In this document: one piece after another, positions 38,031 to 50,200 of the stretch
How positions within the stretch are numbered: the first letter of the stretch is position 1
How the letters are laid out: each line of letters opens with the position of its first letter
Assembly: GCA_021904315.1 (NCBI GenBank)
Contig: CM038924.1
Span: forward strand, 15,364,026 to 15,428,025
DNA length: 64,000 nucleotides
Source of the DNA: Sphagnum magellanicum
Lineage: Eukaryota > Streptophyta > Sphagnopsida > Sphagnales > Sphagnaceae
Reading direction: 5' to 3'
Translations under genes and position numbers: made by a program
Notes under the pieces: model-generated
Databases searched by the model: none
Seen by the model: the letters and a program-made list of their open reading frames with translations, nothing else
Told to the model about the DNA's origin: nothing

Positions 38031-39260
38031 GGCTATTTTTCATTAATTTAAATTATTTCACCCTACATTATTTACGTCTATTTATGGTTATTTTCAAATA
38101 CTTTTGGCTATTGAAAGTTATTTCATCTTATGTTATTATTGGTAATTTTAAGTTATTATAGGTTATTTCATCTTAAGTTACTTTTGTGTATTATAGATTA
38201 TTTCACTTTATATTATTTTTGGCAATCTTAAGTAATTCTAATGTATGGCTATTGGTGCTTATTATGGTTATTTTATTCGTGGCTATTACTAGCTATTAGT
38301 GGTTATTCTATTAGTGGTTATTGGTGGTTATTATATTAATGATTATTGGTTACTATCTATTAATGGCTATTGATGGATATTCTATTAATAAATATTGGTG
38401 TTTATTATTAAGTACTATATTATTGGTTATTAATGGCTATTGGTTATTATTATATTAATGGTTATTGGTGGCTACTATATTAATGGTTATTGGTTGTTAT
38501 TCTATTAATGGCTATTGGTTGTTATTCTATTAATGAATATTGGTTGTTATTTTATTAATGGTTATTATATTAATGACTATTGGTGGTTATTCCATTGTAG
38601 GCCATTGGTGGCTATTGATGGTTATTATATTGATGACTATTAATGGTTATTAGTGGTTATTTTATTAATGGTTATTGGTGGTTATTGTATTATAAGTTAT
38701 TATTGGTTATTATATGTTATATTACGACTATTGGTGATTATTTCATTATAAATTATTATTGGATATTTTATATTATAATATCATAGGCTTTTGGTAGTTA
38801 TTATATTGTAGGGTAATTTAAATTATTTTTCATAGGTTATTATTTTTATTTTAAATTATTTTACTTTGGTCATTATATTATATTAAAAAATTATTTTAAA
38901 TTATTATACTTAGGATAAAATAATTTATAATAACATAAAGTGGAATGACGTTGAATAATTTAAAGTATAATTTGAAATAACATATAATTTAAAATAAAAT
39001 AACTTAAGGTTAGTTGAATAATTTAATTTATAATAGTTTATAATAACATAAGGTATAAATTAGAATAACTAAAGTAGTTTAAAATAATATAAGGTATATC
39101 ATAAAATAACATATATAAAATATTGTTAAAAATAAAAATAAAACTATTTATTCCAGTAAATTATAATAGTGAATTATGTTAACTAGTAATGAAACATGAT
39201 GTTTACATAATGATATTATAGTGAAATAATTTTCACCAGAGTGAAATCATTAAAATTCAA
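38030..39260. repeat. AT-rich minisatellite (ttattctattaatggctattgg type) with inverted-looking flanks
   Basis: From about 38,230 to 38,720 a ~25-bp unit (ttgttattctattaatggct plus attgg) recurs many times with variants. The left flank (38,040-38,230: ttattataggttatttcatc, cttaagttac) and right flank (38,880-39,250: aataacttaaggttag, aataacataaggt, gtgaaataattt) are largely complementary, so the unit may sit inside a long, imperfect inverted repeat. No coding potential. Confidence 0.65.
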
Positions 39261-42200
39261 TTAACTTATTTCATTTTTAAAGTCCCATAGTGATTTAGGT
39301 TAGTGAACTACACCCCACTTTTGTAGTAGTGATTCTTGGGCGTAATAAACATAAGGAACCAAAAAAATCGTTCAACATAATGTAAAATTTCACCTTATTT
39401 ATTTTGACAATATTATTTGAATTACAAATTTATTTTAACATTCATGTTTATTTGCTAATGATCTTGCTCCTTCATGAAATTGAAGTCATTTCATGAGATT
39501 ATGAGTGTCCTTTGATGTACATAAAGTACTAGAAAATTGTCCAATTATTTTTAAATTTTTGAATGTCTTTTCTACTTATTAAATGTTGATGATTGAAAAT
39601 GCAAAAGGAATTGAAATTGGTAGAAAATTTAATTATTACACATATCAATGCATTGGGTTCCAACATGTTTTTTGCCCTTTAAATTATAAATTTTGATTAT
39701 GTGTCTTTAACAAAAGTTGTTCATCTTAATGATGTGAAATGCATAGATAAATTTTATGGAGGATATAATGTCAATTAAATGGTTCTTTTCATTGATTTTC
39801 CAACATGTCCAAAAAAAATGTAAATGAAGTAAAATTCCCATAGTTTGTATAGATAAAAAGTGATTTTATGTGGTAAATTCTTCCAATTAAAGTAAAATCT
39901 AACATATAATTTTGCAATGTATATTTTTTGTTGGCAATGTATTCATTTGTTATCTGTATAAAAAGATCTTCTTGTATTCAAATTCAATTTCATGTAATTA
40001 ATTGAAATTCATTAATGAATACATGTGGATAAACTACCAAAAGTTGGATGAAAAAAATTAAATTTTCATAATGAAATGTGTTGAATTTGACTAAACCCAA
40101 TTGTGGGAAATCATTATGTTTTTGGCACCCTTGATTTAGTTTATCATGATTGGACCATCTTCTTTTCCTAAGCTTGATAATGTAAGTTTTGTCTTTTTAA
40201 CAAGATTTTTACCTTTTTTTGCAATTGTTTGATCAAATGAATTTAAGTGAGTTTAGGGCCCCGTGAATTTTTGGGAGATCACAAATAAAGGTATTTGATC
40301 AAATTGAGAACAATGTTTTTAAATTTTTGACATATTCATTGTGTGAATTTTGTTAATTGAAACCACTAGCATTTTATTGCCTCTTTTGGTCACTTCAACA
40401 ATGTTGTTGTTTGTAGTAGAGGATTTATATTTAACACCTATGTTGCCAAGAGTTGTTTGAACAATAATTGGAAAAGGTTTTATGTATTTTCCATAAATGC
40501 ATCAAAACCATTTTCTTGATAAGTATTTAGATGATGTCCCTGTGTAAAGATTTTTTAAATGTTCCTAGTTGAATTAGATTTTTTTCGTATCTATTGTTGA
40601 AGTTGTTTGAATATGTGCAACTATTTATATTTTTGGATTTTGTTTCACAAACAATGATAGTGTACACAAATTTGGCTACACAAATTGCCTTGCTAAGGTG
40701 AATGATAAAGGAGATGGGATTGAACCATCAATTTATACTTTAAGACTTGGTTGCAACATATGATGCAAACATTCAATAATGTTATAAGCACCAAAACTTG
40801 TAGATGTTTTGTGTTGAAGTTGTGTCCACTAATGCACTGAAGGTGCAAATACTAAAGGTTGTGTGAATGATGTGAACATAAAAAATTGTGCAAATGCTTG
40901 CAAATAAGAGATTTATTATCATGTGATCATTGTACCAAAGTTGCAAAATCTATAACATATAATAAGTTTGATAATATAATCATACTTGAGATAATACACG
41001 ATAATTTTTTTTGAAATTAAGTTACCATCCATTTATCTATTCATTTTTTTGATCCTTAGTTTAACATTGATTGTGGTTCATTTTTCAAAAACTTAGTGAT
41101 AAAATAACATTTGTTGATATTTTACCACTTCACATAACATTTATGTAACATTGATTGCCATGCCATTTTAAATTAATAACTTTGCCATTAGGTGTGGAGT
41201 CATTTTAAATTCTTGCACATTGCCAATTTTGTACCTTTCTTATATCATTGTTTTACCAATAGGTGTGGACTAGTGTTGGGCATGTATATGGTTTTTTCCT
41301 ATATGCCTTATGTAAGTGTAAAAACCTAATCCATGTTTATGTAAATGTAAAACATATTTACACCTCATGTAAATCTACGTAAGTGTAAAATACATACACT
41401 TACACATTGTGTATAATTGTTTAAAATTGTGCAAAAATATTTATAATTAAATTTAAAAAAAAAAAAAAAGAACTTGCAAAGCATGTTGACATGAGGTTTA
41501 AGGTTTAGGGTATTTTTTCAATAATTTCCAGCCATACACTTGGGACATGGAATAAACACAATGTAACCCTTGATCAAAATGCATTAAAAGGAACCAATTA
41601 CCAAGTTCCAAAAAACTCAATGGTTCATAGAAAAACGTAAAAACACATGTTCAAGGTTCAACTATTCTAAACAACATCATGTCATGAATAAAATCAAGGA
41701 AAGATTTTCCAATCTTGTGGACATTCCTCTACATGATAGTTAAGTCCATAAAGGAATTCAACATAAAAAATGCCTAAGGGCTTTCTTTAACTTCACCAAA
41801 CTTCACCATATCCCTTGAACCTTCCTTAATACCCACACAAGGGTCATTAGGCCAATTTTGACAAGCAAAACAAGAAAGTCCAAATTTTTTGCACCAAGCC
41901 CAAAATTGACAAAAACCCATGAGGATACTTACAATAGACAAAATTCTTTCTATTTCTATTTGACTACCAAGTATGCCCAATATTAATGCTCTTGTAAAAT
42001 ATGTAATTGTTGATCATTTCCTTTCACATTTTGCACGCCATAGAAAAGGGTATTCCATTTTTTCAAAGGGTACAACAAAGGTGTGCAAGCACGACAATTT
42101 ATGATGGACCTACACAAACAAAAAAAAATTCAAATCAAGTTAATTTGGAACATATTGAAAGTTGAATGTTGAAACAAAGGCAAATTAATTCATTAATTAA

Positions 42201-42780
42201 CTAATGATGTGTAGGTAATAAGAACATTTACTTGTTCCATATTACTTTCAATTCTCAATGCCCCAATTCCAAAAACTACATTGGTATTATGCAAACTTTT
42301 TTGCACAATACCCAAATTAGTGTTCAACCATCCATATTGTGACTTTTGGTACATATCCTAAGAGTTTGAAAAAAGAAACTTGAATCATATGCAAAAGCAA
42401 TTTCAATTGTTGTCGCTTGTCCTGCATAGTTTCCTACTAAGTTAAGGTTTTTGAACCAAAGATCCAACATGAATGCTAACATGTCATGAACCTTAGAAAG
42501 TTTGTAATAGTCCATGAAATCTAAAAAAAGGTTTTAAAATAATAATCATTTTCTGTTTCATATTTGAATCAAATTATTTGACTTTCATTTGCACGTTTAA
42601 ATAATCAACAAAATCATTTTCATTTATAATTATAGTTTTTCCTTTTCAAGTTTCACATACAAACTTATTGAATTAATACTTATGCATTAAACAATAACCA
42701 ACATTACTACAAATTAGAGCTTTTCAAGTTATCCAACTTGATTACCCTGTCCATTTTGACCAAAAAATTGGCCAACTTGA
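39260..42780. other. AT-rich stretch, nothing recognised apart from a CACTA-like terminus
   Basis: At 39,309-39,331 the minus strand reads CACTACTACAAAAGTGGGGT, similar to terminal sequences of plant CACTA-like or MITE elements; I found no matching left end. The remainder holds no recognisable gene. Confidence 0.4.
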
Positions 42781-43450
42781 TTAGATGTTACAACCCTAAC
42801 CTTGGGCTTGCGACCAAAACAAAGGCTAACAAAGGTGCAGGCCAAGAGTGAACTTGGGAGTCACATTTCATGCTCCCAAGAGTGCAAGAAAGTGTGAAGG
42901 AATGAACCCTCACACTCCCAAGTGAGCTCCCAGTTTGGGAGTTGGAGTCTCAATGGACTTTTGAATTTTCAGAGGACAATTGCAGGGGTTAGGACTTGTT
43001 GGATTGAAAGGTACCTTATATCATTGGAAAGCTTTTGGAACATAGATGTTTAAAATGGGCTCGCATGACCCATTTGAATTCTTAAAACATAAGTTATGGT
43101 TAAAAGAAGGGTTGGGAGTCAAATTGGCAATTTGACTCCCAACCACTAAAAGTTGGGAGTCGCCCTAATTTCCTTGTGTGAAGATGGTGTGCGACATACT
43201 GTTGGAAAGATTTTGACAAAGGCTATAACTTTTCCTTAGACCTCATTTTAATTGGAAGTTTGTAAAAGAAATTATGGGCCTCCAAAGTCATGGAAGTCCC
43301 AATTTCAGGAATTTCGAGATTCTAACTTGGAGGTCCTGGAACAAAATGACATTTGGTGCTAGCCCCATGGCCAGCCATAGATAATACTATAAGGGGGAAG
43401 GTGGTGGTTTCCCCCAAGTTCGAGTCGTGGTGAGTTTTGTGAGTCTGTGG
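42780..43450 (+). repeat. palindrome-rich repeat segment with tRNA-like promoter relic
   Basis: The word ttgggagt and its complement actcccaa recur between 42,855 and 43,160, including a perfect inverted repeat (17-bp arms, 43110-43126 and 43128-43144, one G between). At 43,360-43,370 TAGCCCCATGG resembles a pol III A box with one extra base, and 43,418-43,426 GTTCGAGTC matches the B box. Between them is a 7-bp hairpin (GGGGGAA at 43393-43399 with TTCCCCC at 43409-43415). This could be a SINE or degraded tRNA-derived element; it does not fold as an intact tRNA. Confidence 0.4.
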
Positions 43451-44640
43451 TTGCTCATGGTTCATTCATGCACCAAAAGTGCTCTAACTATGCATTAACC
43501 AACCTATTATTTGGTTTGTGCATGTTCATGTGAGTAATTGAATTGCTTGTCACTTTTCCTAGTCCCCATTTCGGAGCTCCAACATGCCCCTCTACCTTCA
43601 AAGTGTTATGAATTAAGGAGCGTGCCTTAACTTTATCCTTTCGTTGTTTTCACATTTAGACTCGCAGTTGAATCTACCAAGGAGTTTAGGAGTGCATCAC
43701 TAAAGGTCTTACATGGTTTATTATTGAAGAAACATGTTTTTTTTTATTGGTTAAAATTTGATTTTGTTTATTATGATTAATTGGTCAAATAAGCAAATGT
43801 CATAATTTGATTTTTTTGACCAATTTTTTTAATTAAAAAATCATGATTTGTAAGTGTAATAGCCATGACATTGGATAACCATGCATGTTGTGACGATAGG
43901 AGAAACAATTTCACAAACCACTTCAACAATTACCCATGTTAATTTTGAAGGAATTTTGAAAATTAATGTTTATATTTGATGAACATAACGCATCACCATT
44001 TATAATCAATATTCAATACATTATTGAAACATGGACACCTTTGAGGTAAAAAGGGTCTTCATGAGTGTTGCTAATTTCCACTTTGGTAGGTTATAATTGA
44101 ACATGTTTACTTCCATTCTTTTGACCCTTTCAAGTTCCTTACGGTACCAAAAAAAAAGTCAAATCCACACATTATTGTAAGATTGAAAATCTAAAATTTG
44201 TTTAAAATGAAAAACTAGAAGAAATTTTTTAAGTTACAACTCCATTTATGACTTTTGTAGTCATACCAAATATCATATGGCTAAAAAGCCCCTAGTAAAA
44301 TGAGTTGTTTAAAATAAGAAATTATCGAATGTTTGATGTGACATTTTTCATTTTATAATCATAAAATAAAATTGTCAAATTATATAAAACACATAGAAAA
44401 AAATCATATATATTGCTAAAGTGTCATAGTAATGGATGATTATAATATGATTAGCAAACAACAAACCATTTAATTGATCAAATTTACACTTAAATTAAAA
44501 TCATTTTTGGATTGTTATTATTATTTTTAATAGGTAGGTAATAGGTTTTAAATAGGTCAAGAAAGGCAAGCAAATAGGTAGGTAGCCTAACTTATTTAAT
44601 TTAATTGCAATTACATGTTGAAAGGGATGATTGTTGAAAA
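43450..44640. other. AT-rich stretch, nothing recognised
   Basis: No open frame of note. A short gtag-type run (aataggtaggtaataggt) at about 44,530 and 44,575 resembles the 4-bp arrays flanking the 3-4.5 kb minisatellite. Confidence 0.45.
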
Positions 44641-45720
44641 TCATTTTTCACATGTTCATTGCTCTTCTTTATATATCACCATAACATGATGGGGAACACC
44701 AACATGATTGTAACAACCACAATGAGCGATTGATGTAGTTGGGTTTTATGTTCATGTGTTCAGTAGAAAATGATAGTTGGGAAAAGTTGGGGGGCATGAT
44801 GTTCCTTGCACCTTTATTGTTCCTTGTTGCACAACACAATGAGGAACACCAACACAATGCACAACCATGACCACCATGATGAACAAAAAGTAAAAGACAA
44901 AAGCTTAGTAAAAAAACACAAGAGGGAAGGGCAACTTGGCATGGTGCTCACTTGAAGCAAAAAATAAAGGTTGAAAATAGAAAAATGTTTGAGGGTGAAG
45001 TTTTTTACATCCTCGTTGTTCTTCTGTGCACAACAAAAAAAATGCACAATGCAAGACCACCATAACAAATTGAAAAACAAAAGATGAAGGCCAAGCATAA
45101 CAACAAAAAGGGGAAGGGTAGAAATGCATCGTGCTCAATTGAAGCAAAACACAAAGCCCAAGAATAATTTGAAAAATTGTTAGGGGCAACACTCCTTGTC
45201 ACATCCTTGCTCCTCCTTGTGCAACATGAGACATAACAATGAGGAGCACCAACATAACCATGATAGCCATAACAAACAATTGACATAAAAGGAAACACAC
45301 TAAAGGGAAATGGAGCTAAGCGTCGCATCCACTTAAAATAGAAAACCCAAGAAGAAAAAAATTGTGAAGGTGACATATTTGTGTCCCTTTTGATCTTTCA
45401 TATGCAACACAAAGGGGAGCACAATGCACAACCATGACCACTGTGTCAAACTAAAAAACAAAATATGAAGGGTGAACATAAAAGCCCCAAGGGGAAAAAA
45501 AGCTTAACATGGAATTCACTTGAAGCAAAATATGAAAACTAATAAAATTGAAAGGCACAAGATTCCTTGTGTCCTTGCCACTCCTCCATGTGCAACATGA
45601 AACAACGCAACGGGGAGCACTAAACACCAACACAACTATGGTAAAGACAATGAAAAGAAAACACATAAAAAAGAAATGCAACTTGGTGTGGCACTCACCT
45701 CAATGAGATGATAGGAAGAC
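44640..45720. repeat. satellite-like tandem array, unit about 190 bp, roughly 5-6 copies
   Basis: Each unit contains a variant of aggagcaccaacacaatgca, caaccatgaccaccatgat, then a gaagcaaaa segment, gaaaatt and a ccttgt-tcctcct-gtgcaaca end. The accatga.cacc landmark recurs at about 44,861, 45,050, 45,255, 45,429 and 45,632, so unit length varies between about 175 and 205 bp. Minus-strand frames through the array are hydrophobic and Cys-rich, a by-product of the repeat rather than a gene. Confidence 0.8.
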
Positions 45721-46380
45721 ATACAAATAATGATGTAGATGGCAACAAATGTAATCCATACCCAAAAGAAAATCAAAAAAACTTTAACCCTAGTCATTTC
45801 AAATGAGATTTTAACACATTAAAAGTTTAACACAAAGGCATGTAAATGTAAATGATTTACATGTGCACGCACAACACTAATGTGGATGTATCTTAAAACG
45901 TTTAACCTAGGACCTACCTTGATTAGGGTTAGGCCACAATGGGCCAAGTGCCCTCGATTTGTCCTAAAAGACTCATGACTACCAATTTAGCATGACTATA
46001 ATGGTTTCTTAAACACAATTTTGTGATGGAGCTAAGGTGACATCAGACAATCATGTATATGTAAAAATACATACATATGTTTAGCCAATTTATTTTATAA
46101 ATGATTTATAAAAGTAAAAAAAATCTAAGCATTGTTCTACATATTTGGCTACCTCCTAGAACGTGATATACAAATATGGCGATTTTTCTGATTTTTTTGG
46201 AGAAGTACTATTCTTTCGAGATTCTTTTTGGGCCCACAAAACACCTGTCAAATATTTTTGTTTCACTAAATAAAAATTTCCACCAATTGTCGAAATTTCG
46301 CCCAGAAAAGAACGAAAGAAAGAAAGGCGGCAGTGTAGTACTAAAATTGCAAAAAGAATATGAAAATAAATGTCCATTGG
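45720..46380. other. spacer left of MPS1
   Basis: AT-rich at first, becoming balanced from about 46,160. At 46,135-46,200 the text catatttggctacctcc and atatggcgatttttctg faintly resembles the 29-30 kb mosaic family. No gene seen. Confidence 0.4.
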
Positions 46381-46390
46381 CCCTTCTTTT

Positions 46391-46582
46391 CTCACGGTAT
46401 CTCTATCTCGCCGGACACTCTAGCCCGGCGAACACCCGGGTCTGTTAACCCCGCGCTCAAACGGTCGGGCTTATAAGAAATCTCGGTTAGCCCGTCTTAT
46501 CTCATGGTATCTCTCTACCTTGCCGGAAACTCTCGCCCGACAAACGCCCGGGTCTCTAAACCCCGCGCTCAACGGTCGAGCC
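46391..46582 (+). promoter_or_regulatory. tandem 110-bp duplication in the MPS1 upstream region with AACGG cores
   Basis: Copy 1 starts at ctcacggtatctct (46,391) and copy 2 at ctcatggtatctct (46,501). Both continue with gccgga.actct.gcccg, acgcccgggtct and ccccgcgctcaa. Each copy contains an AACGG core (46460-46464 and 46571-46575), and a third lies on the minus strand at 46584-46588. AACGG is the core of the plant mitosis-specific activator (MSA) element bound by three-repeat MYBs; the flanks only partly match the full consensus. The link to MPS1 control is inference from position. Confidence 0.5.
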
Positions 46583-47288
46583 TCCGTTCGAATACGGCGC
46601 GGCCAGAGCTTGACGGCGATGGCGGATGTCGCACTAGAGCAACGCGTCGCGTAGCGTCTCTCTCTCTCTCATCGCCATGGATTGACGACATGGATTGGTC
46701 ATCAACCGTCTTTTCTTTTGGATCTTTCCTTTCAGAAATACACTAGCTTAGGTCGTGTGCTTGAGGGCGTTGAGCGCAATGGGAGAAAGTAAGCATCGTC
46801 ACGTTTCTCTCAGTCAGGTTTTGTGGCAGTGTAGTAGGTAGTAGCAGCATCCCTCCCTCCCGCTGGTGATTTTCCTTTTGGATCGGGGATCGGTTTCTTA
46901 GGTTTGATAGTTTTTTTTGGGGGCCTGTTCTTTCTTTCTTTCTCCGTTTGTTTGTTGTTTCTGGGGGAAGAGAGAGCGAGCTCCGGATTTTGTCACATTT
47001 GTGAAGTTTTCGCAGTATTGGAGGCGGTCTGTCTTCTTGTGACGAGCTTCGCAGACGCTGTGCTAGCGGGGGATCTCTTTGATGATGATGACGCTACGGG
47101 TTAAGACGGAATGGCAGCGCTGGGTTTTGCTGAGCACTTCGCGTTTCGTCGGACATTACTGTAGTTCCTGAAAGTCGTTTCACGTTTTCCAAGTGGTCTT
47201 TTGGAGTGCGTCTCTTCTGCAGGCTGTTGCAGAAGAGCGACCTTCAAGGTGGCGTGGCGCCTCCAATGCTGTAGAACCAGTAGCAGCC
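46583..47288 (+). promoter_or_regulatory. MPS1 core promoter and 5' leader
   Basis: GC-rich, CpG-rich sequence with a tctctctctctc tract (about 46,658), directly upstream of the first MPS1 ATG. Upstream ATGs with short frames occur (for example 46,678 and 46,690). A possible leader intron runs from GTAAGC at 46,789 to the acceptor ttcttctgcag at about 47,221. In-frame codons before the MPS1 ATG stay open back to 47,193 but contain no ATG. Confidence 0.45.
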
Positions 47289-50200
47289 ATGGACAGTCAG
47301 GTGAGGCCGTCCTCTTTCCAGTGGAGAGGAGCAGAGAGCAGCGACGTATCACTGGCGCGCACCAGCATCATGCTCGCCAGAAGCATGGATAAGGAGAACG
47401 CTGCACCACGAGCAGCAGCTCCTTCACGGGGGAGGATGGCTCTCAAGGACTCGGCTCAACACAACATGGTCAGTGTCCCCAACTACACTAGTCCTTTGTT
47501 TCCCCCTCTGTGCTTGCTTGTGCTGTTTGTAATAAGCAGGTCTACTGTTCTAGTAGTGGCCACAAGCGCACGGCCACCTTTACAAATGTCTTCAACTTCA
47601 AAACCTCTTAGGGTATATGCAAGATCATCATCTGCATTAGTTGATGCAACCATGAGAGGTGCCACTGCATGTAACAACGGTTGAAAATGCTGCCACCGCT
47701 ATTTATTTCTGGGTAGTTGTGGATGTATACAAAGGTCCACTTATGATGGAGAGTTGATAGTGGGGTAAGGGTGAACACATAGTTGTGGATGTACAAGGTC
47801 CTCTTGTGATGGAGAGTTGGTAGTGCGGTAAGGGTGAAGACATACTCAGTGAAACTTTTTAACAGACAAAAGGGGCAATACTTCTTCTTATTCTACTTTG
47901 AAACTGTGGTGGCGACATCTTTGGCTGCAAATCAGACATGGTTCTGCATATTCCCTTCTAACAGAACAGATAACAAGAGAAGCATGGAGCAAAGCATGCC
48001 TTTTGACCTAATTGTCTCATATGGCAACACCAATTAGCCATGGAGAAAGTCTGTACTTAGCTAAATGAGTAGCATAGGATTAGAAATTTGGCCAACAGCT
48101 ATAGGCTAAGATTTACAACAATGGAGTGTGAATCTTGGCTGCATGCTGCCTAAAATATTTTCAAGTGTTGTAGGCTACTAAAACATGCAAGTGATGCATT
48201 GATGATTATGCTGAGGTCTAACATCCAGATCTGTTCGTACCCTTCTGTAGCCAATGGGTACAATTTCAGATTTTTGTGCATGTTGTGCTTCCAATCAGTT
48301 TCTTGGCCAAGGGAGGAGAATGGAATTTATCTTCCTTTTATTTTGGGGACATTTGTATTTTCCATTAGAGAAGAGGATTTTTCATTGATCCTCTTAATGT
48401 CCAGAGAAGAAATTATCGTCACCAAATTTGCTCCTTGTTACAGGTTCCCACACCAGCACCCTTGCAGAAGACTCCTATAGGTGTGACAGAGAAGCCCAAG
48501 CCTTTGTCTGAGTCCTCCAAGGGAAAGACAGCAGCTGAAATCCTTCAGGAACTCAGAGAAAGAGCAAGGAAACTGTCAAATGGCAGCCGCAGTGCCTCTC
48601 AGAAGCAAGTTGGAGTACCTGTGAAGGAACACCAGACACCTCTAGGATCTGTTGCCTGGACCAGAGATCTTGAACTTGGAGCACAACCATCCTGCAGTCT
48701 CACACCTTACAAGAAGGGTCCTCCCCCTGTTGAGGATGAAATCAAAGGTAGGAAACTACTTTGCTGGTTCTTCTTACAAGATGATTGTTCTTCACCATGT
48801 TAAAGGAAGTAGCTAACATGCTGAATTGTTGATCTTCAACAGCAGGGCAAGACAACAAGCAGCCTGGAATTCTGGCAGGAGGTGAGAGACAACATTTGCT
48901 CAATGTAAACTTGCAGCTGTTTGCAACTAGTGAGAGAGGTATGCACAATGAAAGAGATTTGAAGAGTGGGGCTCTACAAGCAGGTGCTGAAGGAACACCA
49001 ACAGCAGGAGCTGCTACAGTTGCAAGGCTTACTTCTGTTGCTACCATGAGCAGTAGCAGTGGGAGCAGCCCTTCTTCACGAAAGGATGCTAGCAGTGAGG
49101 AAGAGACTGTTAGAAGTCAACATCCTCCTACAGTTCTGACAACAAAGGAATCCAGTCCCAGCATGAAGTCCCTCAGTGCAGCCAGCTCACGGCAACATAT
49201 TTTGAAGCGCCTCAAGGCCTTTGGTGAGTAACCACTTTTGAGCTCACCTTGAGAACCTTCAAACTCATTGTCAATTGAGAATGAACTAATTGAGGTTGGA
49301 ATGGTGCAGGGCCTCCAAGGCGAGTTCTGAGGGAGCTTGTCTCAGACCCAAACAACCCAGTTTCAGTGGAGTCCAATAACAGTTGGATTCATCCTCTCAA
49401 GCTTTTGCCAGGTTCTATGCCTCACAACACCAGTGTGAAGGAAGAGGGCTTGACAGATGAGAAACTGGATAGAGCTATTGCAGAAGACGTAGGCAACAAA
49501 GACGGTCTTCTGAATGCTGGAAAAAATCAGTATCCAAAGGAGACTGAAGATGGAGCCAGGCCTGGTGCTGACAGTGATCTTCTTAGTGACCAACGAAAGC
49601 GGAAAGCTGAGGCTGATCCTTCAAGGGGGGACACCTCTCTACTTCTTGCAGGCACTCTGGCTGGTGACAGGTCAAGCTCCAGCACTGTCATCATGGAAGT
49701 CCAAAATGACATGCCAACCAATCCTGCGTACATGCATGGGCCTGAAAGCACAGGCAAGATTGAGATCAGTATGGGGGTGCAAAAACATGAGCATCATGCA
49801 GTAGAACCCTCAGATACTCCCAAGTTACACACAGGACATACCACTGGGTCAACTGGTTTTGAAAGGGAGCCTTGGGCTTGGAAAACTTCTCGGCCAGCTC
49901 AGCCTTCACCAGTTTTTTCAGAGCATTCAAGAACAGGGACAGGGAAGATTGGTGTCCCATCTCGCTATGCTGCTCCAGTAAGTTGCCATACCTGCGTCTT
50001 CCAATTTCAGGGTATGCTCTTGGTCATGTTTTTGTCTGTAGCCAGAAATTCTGTCACTGACATTCTTTTGTGTGCAGGAATTGGATTTCAAAGAGCCAGG
50101 CTTATCAAGAGCAGAAATGATTCAGTCATCTTCTTCTGAGGTCCCCAAGACAGTTGTGACTGTCAGCACTTCTCGACTTGAGGATTTGAGATCCAAACAG

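Noticed and set aside
44814..45376. Overlapping hydrophobic, Cys-rich minus-strand frames that could look like small secreted proteins
   Set aside because: They follow the ~190-bp repeat in several frames and are interrupted unit by unit; an artefact of the array.
46504..47104. Two open frames upstream of MPS1 (80 and 66 codons)
   Set aside because: No conserved features; they lie in the CpG-rich promoter/leader. They could act as uORFs but I cannot support them as genes.
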